NCBI GenBank assembly: GCA_050110875.1
Contig: CP188828.1
Location: forward strand, 1,054,001-1,118,000
From: Methyloligella sp050110875
Lineage (GTDB): Bacteria; Pseudomonadota; Alphaproteobacteria; Rhizobiales; Methyloligellaceae
Direction: 5' to 3'
Length of the DNA stretch: 64,000 nt
In this document: positions 33,132-43,361 of the stretch, in pieces
How the letters are laid out: each line of letters begins with the position of its first letter
Position numbering within the stretch: position 1 is the first letter of the stretch
Translations under genes and position numbers: made by a program
The notes under the pieces: model-generated
What the model saw: only the letters and a program-made list of their open reading frames with translations
The model's database searches: none
Told to the model about the DNA's origin: nothing

Positions 33132-35519
33132 TTGGCGCATCAGCAGCACAGCTCCAGAGAAGCCCTTCCCACGCAGCCGCGCGCGCGTCTGACATCGCGT
33201 CTGAGCACGGCCTTCGCCGCCCAGATTCAGAACGCGCCCATCGTCTCCATCGTCGCCGCTCTCCTTTTCGGAGGCTTGAGCATCGCCGCCATCGCCACCG
33301 GCACCATCGGCGTGCTCCTGTTTTTCGCGATGATGACGGGCATGGCGCTTGGCGCCGCCTTCCTGATCGCATTGCAAGCCCGCGAGCTCGCCTCCGCCGG
33401 GCGGCTGAATCGCTTCGGCGAGGGGATCGATGCGAGCCTCGAATCCCTGCAGGATCTGCAATGGGAGGTACAGGAGCGGGAGGCGCGGTATCGCGACCTG
33501 CTGAACCATCAGGACGACGTGATCCTCCGCCGCGATCCGAGCGGCAAGCTCACCTTCGTCAACGACACCTATTGCCGGGTGTTCGGCGTGACGCGGCAGG
33601 AGGCGCTGGGACAGCCTTTCCGTCTGCCCCTCGCAGGCAATAAGCCCGATCGGACCGGGGAAGATGCCGGCCGATCCCAAGGCCCGATGCCAAGGCGGCA
33701 TAGCCAGGTGGCAGAGCTCCAGACCGCTCACGGACCCCGCTGGTTCATCTGGGAAGATCTCGCGATCACCGACGAGAGCGGCGCGCTGACGGAGATTCAG
33801 AGCGTCGGCCACGACGTGACCGAGCAGCGTGCGGCGGAGCAGGCCCTGGCCGAGGCGCGCGACAATGCCGAAAGCGCAAGCACCGCGAAGTCCCGGTTCC
33901 TCGCCTCCATGAGCCACGAGATCAGGACGCCGATGAATGGCATCCTCGGCATGACCGGCCTGCTGCTCGATACCCGGCTTTCGCCGGAGCAGACCACCTA
34001 TGCCAAGGCGATCGGCTCTTCCGCCAAGACGCTTCTGTCGCTGATCGACGAGGTTCTGGATTTCTCCAAGATCGAGGCCGGCCGCGTGGAGCTCCACAGC
34101 GCACCTTTCGACATCGCCGAAGCGATGCAAAGCGTGATCGAGCTGCTTGCGCCGCGGGCGCGAGAGAAGGGGCTTGCCGTCGGTTGGTACGCCGACCCGG
34201 CCTTGCCGCGAACCGTCGTCGGGGATGGAATGCGGGTCCGCCAGATTTTGATGAATCTGGTCGGCAACGCCATCAAGTTTACCGACCGGGGCGGCGTCGG
34301 TCTCCGGCTGACGCGCAGCGAGAAGGATGCAGAAAGCGAAGCGCTGCGGCTCCGTTTCGTGGTGAACGATACCGGCCCGGGCATCCCCCGTGAAAAACTC
34401 GATCAGATCTTCATGGAGTTCGAGCAGGCCGATTCGACCCTCAGCCGGCGTCATGGCGGCACGGGGCTCGGCTTGGCGATCTCCAAGCGGCTGGTGGATG
34501 CCATGGGGGGCGAAATTCACGTCACCAGCGCACCGGGCGAAGGAACCGATTTCATCGTCGATCTCCCGTTGGATGCCCCTGGCGATAGCGGTGCCATCGC
34601 CGGGGACTGGCCCCGGCTGGAAGACAAATCGCTGCTTCTCGTGATGCAAGAGCCGGTGGAGGCCTCTCTCGCAACGGACGTGCTGGTCGCGATGGGGGCG
34701 GACGTGACGCAACGGCACCCGGAGGACCTCTCCGCGCTCGGCCCGGCCGGCCGCGAGGCGCTCGGCGGCTATGACATGCTGTTGACCGACAGGACGAGCC
34801 TGGACGCGCTTCCCTTCGATCTGCTGGATGCGTTCGGGAGACGCAAATCCGATGATAAACGGGCCGTGGTGGTGCTCGATCCGGGCGAAAGGCCCGAGAT
34901 CGCTGCCTTAAAGGCCCGCGGCTTCGATGGTTATCTCATGCGGCCCATCCGGCCGCGCTCGATGCTGATCCAGCTCGCCGGCGATTCGGCGGCGGAGGCG
35001 ATGGCAGCGAAGCAAGACGTCGGGTTCCCGCCGCGATGGACATCGTCTGCCGGCGCTGCACTCAATGTTCTGCTCGCCGAGGACAACGATATCAATGCGC
35101 TGCTGGCGCGGGCCGTGCTCGAAAAGGCCGGTGCCCGGGTGACCCGCGCCGCGAATGGCGCAGAAGCCATCGCTCGTGCCGGCGAGGCCTTGGGCGGGAA
35201 TGCCGAAGATCGCGGCTTCGATCTCGTGCTGATGGATATCCACATGCCGGATATGGACGGAATCGAGGCGGCGGGCCGGATCAGAGCGCTCTACCCGGAA
35301 AGGGCGAAGCCCGGTGCCGATCGACCGCCGATCGTGGCGCTGACCGCCAACGCCTTCGCCGAAGACCGCGCCGCCTATCTGGAGGCGGGCCTCGACGACT
35401 ACCTCGCCAAGCCCTTCGAAAAGAACGACCTGCTGACCCTGATCGCGCGCTGGCAGGTGAATGGCGCCGGGGTTGATGTCTTAAGCCCCGAGACCGCGTC
35501 ACCGCCGGGCGCCGCTTAA
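33132..35519 (+). CDS. Membrane-bound hybrid histidine kinase (PAS-HisKA-HATPase-pseudoreceiver-receiver)
   Basis: This 795-aa protein starts at TTG 33132 and has two membrane helices (about residues 36-82). A PAS domain follows ('RYRDLLNHQDDVILRRDPSGKLTFVNDTYCRVFGV'). The HisKA domain has phospho-acceptor His262 in 'SMSHEIRTPMNG'. The HATPase domain has 'NAIKFT', 'DTGPGIP' and 'GTGLGLAISKRLV'. A degenerate receiver follows, and then a good receiver with Asp702 in 'VLMDIHMPDMDG' and Lys in 'YLAKPF'. Phosphotransfer to a separate HPt protein is likely, and none is encoded nearby. Confidence 0.92.
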   Translation: MAHQQHSSREALPTQPRARLTSRLSTAFAAQIQNAPIVSIVAALLFGGLSIAAIATGTIGVLLFFAMMTGMALGAAFLIALQARELASAGRLNRFGEGIDASLESLQDLQWEVQEREARYRDLLNHQDDVILRRDPSGKLTFVNDTYCRVFGVTRQEALGQPFRLPLAGNKPDRTGEDAGRSQGPMPRRHSQVAELQTAHGPRWFIWEDLAITDESGALTEIQSVGHDVTEQRAAEQALAEARDNAESASTAKSRFLASMSHEIRTPMNGILGMTGLLLDTRLSPEQTTYAKAIGSSAKTLLSLIDEVLDFSKIEAGRVELHSAPFDIAEAMQSVIELLAPRAREKGLAVGWYADPALPRTVVGDGMRVRQILMNLVGNAIKFTDRGGVGLRLTRSEKDAESEALRLRFVVNDTGPGIPREKLDQIFMEFEQADSTLSRRHGGTGLGLAISKRLVDAMGGEIHVTSAPGEGTDFIVDLPLDAPGDSGAIAGDWPRLEDKSLLLVMQEPVEASLATDVLVAMGADVTQRHPEDLSALGPAGREALGGYDMLLTDRTSLDALPFDLLDAFGRRKSDDKRAVVVLDPGERPEIAALKARGFDGYLMRPIRPRSMLIQLAGDSAAEAMAAKQDVGFPPRWTSSAGAALNVLLAEDNDINALLARAVLEKAGARVTRAANGAEAIARAGEALGGNAEDRGFDLVLMDIHMPDMDGIEAAGRIRALYPERAKPGADRPPIVALTANAFAEDRAAYLEAGLDDYLAKPFEKNDLLTLIARWQVNGAGVDVLSPETASPPGAA

Positions 35520-35647
35520 GACCGGCCATAGGCCTCTTTTCCCATCTGTCTTCCTTCGTCCACAACCTTCGGCCGGGCTCACCCGTGCACAGAGCCGGGT
35601 AAAGCTGTCATATAGGCTTCGAAGAGGATTGCTATCGGAGCGCCATT

Positions 35648-35773
35648 GTGGCCGAATCGATTCTCTCAGGTGCGTGCCTCGTGAACCCTGAGAATATGGA
35701 TGCGGCTATTTCGGAATGGCGGAGCGCATCCTATTTTCAAGTATGGATCGCCGCAGACGAAACCGAACTTTGA
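35648..35773 (+). CDS. Possible 41-aa small ORF upstream of the OlsB-like gene
   Basis: A GTG-initiated ORF with a GGAG-like site upstream encodes a 41-aa peptide ending 'WIAADETEL'. It fills half of the gap between the hybrid kinase and the OlsB-like gene. Nothing else is visible in that gap (35520-35797). It could be a leader peptide or chance. Confidence 0.22.
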   Translation: MAESILSGACLVNPENMDAAISEWRSASYFQVWIAADETEL

Positions 35774-35797
35774 GCGCTCAAGGATTCGCGCGGAGGC

Positions 35798-36751
35798 ATG
35801 ATGTTCCCAGGACTGACTTTCCGGCCGGCCTATAGCGGTGGGCAGTCGTTCGTCGGCCGCAAACGGTTCACTCCTCAGGCCTTCCAGGCTTTCATGCTGC
35901 GGGAGCCGCCGAAGAGCTATGGCCGCATCGGACCGCTCGAAGTCCGATTGGCCCGCAAACGGAGCGATATCCGCCGCGCCCAGCGCCTGCGCTACAAGGT
36001 TTTCTACGAGGAGATGTCGGCCCGGGCCGATGCTCTGACCATGCTCTCCCGCCGCGACGAAGATCCCTACGATCCGATCTTCGATCACCTGCTGGTGCTG
36101 GACCATACCAATGCCGAGGCGAGCCGCGGCTGGCGCCGGCCGCAGGTGGTGGGAACCTACCGGGTGCTCCGCCAGGACGTCGCCGACCGGCATGACGGCT
36201 TCTATACCCAGCAGGAATACGACATTCTGCCTCTGATCCGCGCCAAGAGCCCGGAATACAAGTTCATGGAGCTCGGCCGCTCCTGCGTGCTGAAGCCATA
36301 TCGGACGCGCCGGACCGTGGAGCTCTTGTGGCACGGCATCTGGTCCTATGTGCGGGAGAACGGCGTCGATGTGATGCTGGGCTGCGCCAGCTTCGAGGGC
36401 ATCGATCCGAAGGCCCACGCCATGGCGCTGAGCTTTCTGCATCATACCTCCCTGGCGCCCGAGGAGTGGCGCATCCGGGCCCACGACCATCTGCATGTCG
36501 GCATGGATATGATGCCGGCGGATCAGGTGGACATGAAGGCGGCGATGAAGGCGCTGCCGCCGCTGATCAAGGGCTATCTCCGTCTCGGCGCCTTTGTCGG
36601 CGACGGCGCGGTGATCGACCATCAGTTCGGCACCACCGATGTGTTGATCATTCTTCCGGTGGAGGCGATCCGCTCGCGCTATTTCAGCCATTTCGGCGCG
36701 CCCGATTCCATGGGGTCTGCCCTGCTGCCGGCCGGCAACGCCCTGAACTAG
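35798..36751 (+). CDS. olsB: OlsB-like N-acyltransferase (GNAT/hemolysin-like family)
   Basis: This 317-aa protein has 'GPLEVRLARKRSDIRRAQRLRYKVFYEEMSA', 'HLLVLDH', 'VVGTYRVLRQD' and 'FMELGRSCVLKPYR', the layout of OlsB, which transfers a 3-hydroxyacyl group from ACP to ornithine in the first step of ornithine-lipid synthesis. The Shine-Dalgarno GGAGG precedes a double ATG (35798/35801). The OlsA partner could be the PlsC-family protein at 9.0 kb or lie outside the window. Confidence 0.8.
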   Translation: MMFPGLTFRPAYSGGQSFVGRKRFTPQAFQAFMLREPPKSYGRIGPLEVRLARKRSDIRRAQRLRYKVFYEEMSARADALTMLSRRDEDPYDPIFDHLLVLDHTNAEASRGWRRPQVVGTYRVLRQDVADRHDGFYTQQEYDILPLIRAKSPEYKFMELGRSCVLKPYRTRRTVELLWHGIWSYVRENGVDVMLGCASFEGIDPKAHAMALSFLHHTSLAPEEWRIRAHDHLHVGMDMMPADQVDMKAAMKALPPLIKGYLRLGAFVGDGAVIDHQFGTTDVLIILPVEAIRSRYFSHFGAPDSMGSALLPAGNALN

Positions 36752-36845
36752 GGCGCATCCGTCGGCGGCTTCCGTTAAGCATTTTGCTTAGGCTCGGCGC
36801 GTTACGGGTTTGACGCGCCGAGAGGCGGTGCATAAATTTCAACCC

Positions 36846-37943
36846 ATGCGATACGACGATATCAGCGCGGCGCTCGGCGTTGCGCAGGGCGCCCAGGACG
36901 GCTTGACCCGGCTGAACGAGCGGTCGCGCGAGATCTTCAAGCGCATCGTCGAGACGTATCTGGCGACCGGCGAGCCGGTCGGTTCCCGTAATCTCAGCCG
37001 GTCTCTCCCCATTACGCTTTCGCCCGCCTCGGTACGCAACGTGATGAGCGACCTGGAGGCGCTGGGGCTGATCTATGCCCCCCATACCTCCGCCGGCCGG
37101 ATGCCGACCCAGACGGGGCTGCGGCTCTTCGTGGACGGGTTGCTCGAGATCGGCGATGTCAATCAGGCGGAGCGGGATCAGATCGAGCGTCGGATTTCCG
37201 GCGACGGCAAGCATCGCGCGGTGGAAGATTTCCTGACCGAGGCCGGCGCCATGCTGTCCGGTCTTTCGCGCTGCGCCGGCGTGGTGCTGGTGGACAAGCA
37301 CACCAAGGCGCTGAAGCAGATCGAGTTCGTCAATCTCGGCGGGGGCCGGGCGCTCGTGGTGCTGGTCGGCGAGGATGGCGATGTGGAGAACCGCATCATT
37401 TCGGTGCCGGCGGATCTGCCCGCGAGTTCTCTGCAACAGGCCTCCAACTATATCAACGACCGGATTTCCGGCGCCACGATCGAGGATGCGAAGAAGCGCA
37501 TCGAGAAGGAGATCGAGGAGAAGCGCGTCCAACTCGACGAGCTGACCGCCCATGTGGTGACCGAAGGCCTGGCCACCTGGTCCGGCGAGGAGGATGGCGG
37601 GAAATCGTTGATCGTCTGCGGCCGGGCACATCTTCTGGAAGACGTCAAGGCGATGGAGGATCTGGAGCGGGTGCGTCTCCTGTTCGAGGATCTCGACGCC
37701 AAGGAGGAGCTGATTCGCCTGCTCGGGCTCGCGGAGCGCGCCGAGGGGGTGCGCATCTTCATCGGCTCCGAAAACAAGCTCTTCTCTCTCTCCGGCTCGG
37801 CGCTGATCGTCTCGCCCTTCGAAGATTCCGAGCAGAAGATTGTCGGTGTATTGGGGGTTATCGGACCGACCCGGTTGAACTACGGTCGGATTATTCCGAT
37901 GGTGGATTACACGGCAAGGCTGCTGGGCCGCCTGGTTCCTTAA
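36846..37943 (+). CDS. hrcA: Heat-inducible transcription repressor HrcA
   Basis: This 365-aa protein has the N-terminal winged helix 'LNERSREIFKRIVETYLATGEPVGSRNLSR' and 'LSPASVRNVMSDLEALGLIYAPHTSAGRMPT', and the C-terminal 'GVIGPTRLNYGRIIPMVDYTARLL'. It represses chaperone genes via CIRCE elements. No CIRCE sequence is apparent upstream of hrcA, grpE or dnaK in this window, so its target is probably groESL elsewhere. grpE follows after 81 bp. Confidence 0.95.
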   Translation: MRYDDISAALGVAQGAQDGLTRLNERSREIFKRIVETYLATGEPVGSRNLSRSLPITLSPASVRNVMSDLEALGLIYAPHTSAGRMPTQTGLRLFVDGLLEIGDVNQAERDQIERRISGDGKHRAVEDFLTEAGAMLSGLSRCAGVVLVDKHTKALKQIEFVNLGGGRALVVLVGEDGDVENRIISVPADLPASSLQQASNYINDRISGATIEDAKKRIEKEIEEKRVQLDELTAHVVTEGLATWSGEEDGGKSLIVCGRAHLLEDVKAMEDLERVRLLFEDLDAKEELIRLLGLAERAEGVRIFIGSENKLFSLSGSALIVSPFEDSEQKIVGVLGVIGPTRLNYGRIIPMVDYTARLLGRLVP

Positions 37944-38024
37944 TCTTTGCGGCCTTGATTTCCTTGGCTTTGCGGTCGATATCCCCGAGAACTTCAGCTT
38001 TAGAACAGAACATTCGGTGCGGCT

Positions 38025-38684
38025 ATGACTGACGAGACGACCGACCCTCGCGACGAAGACGAGGAGACGGCAAAGAACGCCCAGACGGAAACCGCCGAGG
38101 CGGCGGATGCCAACGGCGAGCCGGATCTCGCGGCGGAGAACGCGGAGTTGCGCGACCGGCTGCTGCGGACCATGGCGGAGATGGAGAATCTGCGCCGCCG
38201 GACGGAACGCGAGAAATCCGACACCGCGAAATATTCGGTCTCCAATTTCGCCCGCGACGTGTTGACCGTCGGCGACAATCTCCGGCGTGCCATCGAGCAT
38301 GTGCCGACGGAAGCCGCATCGAAGGATCCTGCTCTGAAGAGCTTCCTCGAAGGCGTGGAGCTGACCGAGCGGGAATTGCTCAACATGCTCGAGCGCCACG
38401 GCGTGACCCGGCTGGATCCGCTGGGCGAGCGCTTCGACCCGAACAATCACCAGGCCATGTACGAGGTCGAAAACCCGGAGGTGCCTGAAGGCACGGTGGT
38501 GGATGTGATGCAGGCCGGCTATACCATCGGAGACCGCTGTCTGCGGCCGGCGCTGGTCGCCGTATCGAAAGGCGGCGCGCGCCAGCCGAAAGGCAATGCG
38601 ACGAAGCCCGCCAATGACGACTACCCGGACGGGCCGGAGGACGGCAGCGAAGCGGTGGAGGATGAGGGGCTCCGCAAGGGCTGA
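38025..38684 (+). CDS. grpE: GrpE nucleotide exchange factor
   Basis: This 219-aa protein has an acidic N-terminal tail, a long helix ('LAAENAELRDRLLRTMAEMENLRRRTEREK') and the beta-wing domain ('GVTRLDPLGERFDPNNHQAMYEV'). It releases ADP from DnaK. The hrcA-grpE order is typical, and dnaK-dnaJ are 2.6 kb downstream. Confidence 0.95.
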   Translation: MTDETTDPRDEDEETAKNAQTETAEAADANGEPDLAAENAELRDRLLRTMAEMENLRRRTEREKSDTAKYSVSNFARDVLTVGDNLRRAIEHVPTEAASKDPALKSFLEGVELTERELLNMLERHGVTRLDPLGERFDPNNHQAMYEVENPEVPEGTVVDVMQAGYTIGDRCLRPALVAVSKGGARQPKGNATKPANDDYPDGPEDGSEAVEDEGLRKG

Positions 38685-38726
38685 TACGCCTCCGAATCAA
38701 AAGACAAGAAGGCGAGGCGGATAAAC

Positions 38727-39311
38727 GTGGCATTGAAAGCGAAAGAGCGGGACGCAGCGCAAGAGCGCGCGCGCCTCATGGAGATCATCCGCGAGCGGTC
38801 CTACGCTTTCGGGGTCAGCGTCACACTCGCCTCGGGACGCGAAAGCAACACCTATTTCAACATGAAGCCCACAATGCTTCATCCGGAAGGGGCGTTCCTG
38901 TCCGCCGCGCTGCTGCTCGACGAAATTTCCAAGCTCGATGCGGATTATGTCGGCGGGCTGGAGCTCGGCGCGGTGCCGATCGCCGCGGCCGTCACGGCGC
39001 GCAGCTTCGCCCTGGGGCATCCCATCCCGGCCCTCATCATGCGGAAGAAGGCCAAGGAGCACGGCACCCGCCAGCGCCTCGAAGGGCTCACGGCGGAAGA
39101 GAGCCTGGACGGCAAGCGGGTGGTCATCGTGGAGGATGTGACCACCAGCGGCGGTTCGGCCATGCAGGCGGTCGAGGCCGTGCGCGAGCTGGGCGGCACG
39201 GTGGAGCATGTGGTGACCGTGCTCGACCGGGAGGAAGGTGCGACCGAAGCGTTGGAAGCGGAAGGCATCGCACTGGTCTCGATCTTCAAGCAGAGCGATT
39301 TTACGGGGTAG
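38727..39311 (+). CDS. pyrE: Orotate phosphoribosyltransferase
   Basis: This 194-aa phosphoribosyltransferase has the PRPP-binding motif 'VVIVEDVTTSGGSAMQAVEAV' and 'ESNTYFNMKPTMLHPEG'. It makes OMP from orotate. The following enzyme, PyrF, is at 46.3 kb, so the two are not in one operon. Confidence 0.94.
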   Translation: MALKAKERDAAQERARLMEIIRERSYAFGVSVTLASGRESNTYFNMKPTMLHPEGAFLSAALLLDEISKLDADYVGGLELGAVPIAAAVTARSFALGHPIPALIMRKKAKEHGTRQRLEGLTAEESLDGKRVVIVEDVTTSGGSAMQAVEAVRELGGTVEHVVTVLDREEGATEALEAEGIALVSIFKQSDFTG

Positions 39312-39333
39312 GGAGTCGCCCCACATTTGCACG

Positions 39334-39430
39334 CGTCATTGCCGGACTCGACCCGGCAATCCATTCCACTGGCCTTTCGAAAAGCTGAGACATAACGGCA
39401 TGGATGCCCGGACCAAGTCCGGGCATGACG
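39334..39430. repeat. Alphaproteobacterial REP-like palindromic element
   Basis: Two hairpins face each other: TTGCCGGACTCGACCCGGCAA at the left and GCCCGGACCAAGTCCGGGC at the right, bounded by CGTCAT and ATGACG. This is the familiar dispersed intergenic repeat of many alphaproteobacteria. It fills the space between pyrE and the convergent alkB gene and could serve as a bidirectional terminator. Confidence 0.7.
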
Positions 39431-39463
39431 TCAAAGAAGTGGGTGAGCGCGGAGAATCCCCGT

Positions 39464-40063
39464 CTAAGCCGGCGTCACCCGGCGCAAGGTGAGGTTGATG
39501 CGTCCGCCCTCGGGCAACAAGTCGGAGCTGCCCGGCACGATCCGGTCGATGCCGTGATAGATCAGCCGGTCCTCCCCGCCGAACACCACCACATCACCCG
39601 ACTCAAGCGCGATCCGGCGGGTCGGATCTTTCCGCTTCAGCCCGCCGATCCGGAACAGCGCCGTATCCCCGAGGGAAACCGAGACCACCGGCGCCTCGAA
39701 GGTCTCCTCGTCCTCGTCGCGATGGAGGCCGAGCTTGGTGCCTTTGGCGTAATAATTGACGAGACAGGCCTCGGGCGGGGCCGGGAAGCCGGAGACTTCG
39801 TTCCAGAGCTTGAGCAGCGCCTCGGGGATAGGCGGCCAGGGCTCGCCCGTCTCCGGATGGCGCGGCTCGTAGCGATAGCCGCCCTCCTTATCCGTCAGCC
39901 AGCCGAGGCGGCCGCAATTGGTCATGCGGACCGACATGGGCTTGCCGGAGCGGGGCATGGTCGGCGTGTAGAACGGCGCGGCCTCGACGGTCTTGCGAAG
40001 TTCGGCCAGAAGCGCCTCCTGGGCGGCGCGATCGAGCTTCTGTTGCAAATGTTTCACAGGCAA
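39464..40063 (-). CDS. alkB: AlkB-type 2-oxoglutarate/Fe(II)-dependent DNA repair dioxygenase
   Basis: This 199-aa protein has the metal-binding HxD in 'GLHRDEDE', 'VVSVSLGDTALFRIGG', the distal His in 'DRLIYHGIDRI' and the 2-oxoglutarate-binding Arg in 'INLTLRR'. It reverses 1-methyladenine and 3-methylcytosine lesions. It is convergent to pyrE and divergent from the methyltransferase gene. Confidence 0.93.
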   Translation of the reverse strand: MPVKHLQQKLDRAAQEALLAELRKTVEAAPFYTPTMPRSGKPMSVRMTNCGRLGWLTDKEGGYRYEPRHPETGEPWPPIPEALLKLWNEVSGFPAPPEACLVNYYAKGTKLGLHRDEDEETFEAPVVSVSLGDTALFRIGGLKRKDPTRRIALESGDVVVFGGEDRLIYHGIDRIVPGSSDLLPEGGRINLTLRRVTPA

Positions 40064-40203
40064 TTTCAGGCTCCTCCCTGTCGCGCAAAGGCAATCCGCG
40101 ATAGGGTACCGGCTTGCGGCAATTCCAAAGCTTCAGATCAAGACTTCAGATTCCAGAATTTTGAATCCCGATTAAATCCCAGAGCTCGTAAATCCCAAGG
40201 CTC

Positions 40204-41085
40204 TTGAACCCGAAGCCTCCGAAAGCTCGATCAGGCGTGGCCAATCCCGCGAACGAAACCAGAGGCGTGCGCGCCAACCCGGACGGCTATGTCCATTCTC
40301 GCGACATGGCAGAGTACGAACGCCTGCGCAAGCAAGCGCGGATGTGGGAATCGGCCACACGGCGGGTCCTCCAGAAGGCCGGCCTGTCGCCGGGCATGCA
40401 TTGCCTCGATGTCGGCGCTGGAACCGGTGCGGTGATGCAATCCATGGCCCAGGGCGTCGGACCGCAAGGCGCGGTGACGGGAATCGAGATCGACCCCGGG
40501 CTGGTCGAAATGGCGCGAGACGCGCTGCGCCACCGGAGCGGCACGACGTTCGAGGTGGTCGAGGGGAACATCCATGCGGTCGAGGATCCGCCAGGCGCTC
40601 CCTTTGACATCACATTCTGCCGGCTCTTCTTGATGCATATGCCCGATCCCGTCTCGGTCCTGGCGAAGATGCGGAAATGGACGAAGCCCGGCGGCATGGT
40701 GATCGCCCAGGAGTTCGATTTCGGAAGCTTTTCGGTCGAGCCGGCCTGTCCTGCCATGGAGGAGTTTGCCCGCGTCTTCGAGGGCGTCTTCGGCGAACAT
40801 GGGCGGAGCATGCATCAAGGGCGGCAATTGCCGGCGCAATTTGCCGCGGCCGGGCTCGAACGGCCCCTCGATGCCCATTCCGAGATCCGCTTCCTGCGGC
40901 TTTCGGAGATGGTCGAGATGCTGATCGGAGTCTATCGCAGCCTGTTCGATGCCGCCCAGTCGCTCGGCCTGACCGATGAGGCGAAAAAGGCCTGTTTCGA
41001 GACCGATTTGCAGGCCGCCGGCGCGGAGGGACGCTATTTCTGCCTGACCCCGACTTTGATCGCGACCTGGGCGCCCGTACTGTGA
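40204..41085 (+). CDS. Class I SAM-dependent methyltransferase
   Basis: This protein of about 293 aa has motif I 'CLDVGAGTGAVMQSMA', acidic loop 'VTGIEIDPGLVEMAR' and post-I 'FDITFCRLFLMHMPDPVSVLAKM', typical of Methyltransf_25/31 enzymes of the UbiE/Gen type. The start is uncertain: TTG 40204, GTG 40237, or a later ATG. The substrate is not indicated by the neighbours. Confidence 0.82.
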   Translation: MNPKPPKARSGVANPANETRGVRANPDGYVHSRDMAEYERLRKQARMWESATRRVLQKAGLSPGMHCLDVGAGTGAVMQSMAQGVGPQGAVTGIEIDPGLVEMARDALRHRSGTTFEVVEGNIHAVEDPPGAPFDITFCRLFLMHMPDPVSVLAKMRKWTKPGGMVIAQEFDFGSFSVEPACPAMEEFARVFEGVFGEHGRSMHQGRQLPAQFAAAGLERPLDAHSEIRFLRLSEMVEMLIGVYRSLFDAAQSLGLTDEAKKACFETDLQAAGAEGRYFCLTPTLIATWAPVL

Positions 41086-41149
41086 GCGCTCGTTAAGAAT
41101 TGCTTCGTAAAACCGTTGGGTTCCTATGGGGTTTTGCCCACCCGCTTGC

Positions 41150-41178
41150 CTTGCGGGTAACAAGGCTCGCCCCTATAT
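41150..41178 (+). promoter_or_regulatory. Candidate RpoH (sigma-32) promoter of dnaK
   Basis: CTTG at 41150-41153 and CCCTATAT at 41171-41178 are separated by 17 bp. This fits the alphaproteobacterial heat-shock consensus CTTG-N17/18-CYTAT-T. It would give dnaK a leader of about 135 nt, and no CIRCE element is visible. The leader (about 41185-41322) holds no other feature I can identify. Confidence 0.6.
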
Positions 41179-41322
41179 ATCCGCGGAAACCCAGTCGAAT
41201 TGCCGGCTGGCTCGCCTACATGAATTTGAGGGGACCGTGCGTCCGCGGAGAGTTTCGAAAACGGGCGCGTATGCCGGGTGCCTTTGGGCCCGGACGGTCT
41301 GCCAGAATAGAGAGGTTTGAAC

Positions 41323-43251
<1,929 letters not shown>

Positions 43252-43267
43252 CGCTAGTCCGAGAGAC

Positions 43268-43293
43268 GGCCGGGGCTCCCATGAGCCCCGGCC
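43268..43293. terminator. dnaK-dnaJ intergenic hairpin
   Basis: GGCCGGGGCTC-CCAT-GAGCCCCGGCC is an 11 bp perfect stem with a 4 nt loop starting 16 bp after the dnaK stop. No T-tract follows, so it is more likely an attenuator or 3' stabiliser that lowers dnaJ relative to dnaK than a full terminator. Confidence 0.5.
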
Positions 43294-43361
43294 CCATCTA
43301 GCCAAAAGAGACTGCGCCGGGCGGCACGTGCCCAGCCTGAAGCGCAAAGTCCGGAGGGGCG

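Noticed and set aside
33006..34718. 570-codon minus-strand frame opposite the hybrid kinase
   Set aside because: Shadow of a strongly supported histidine kinase.
36751..41322. Search for a CIRCE element (TTAGCACTC-N9-GAGTGCTAA) near hrcA, grpE and dnaK
   Set aside because: No such repeat was seen. dnaK has an RpoH-like promoter instead.
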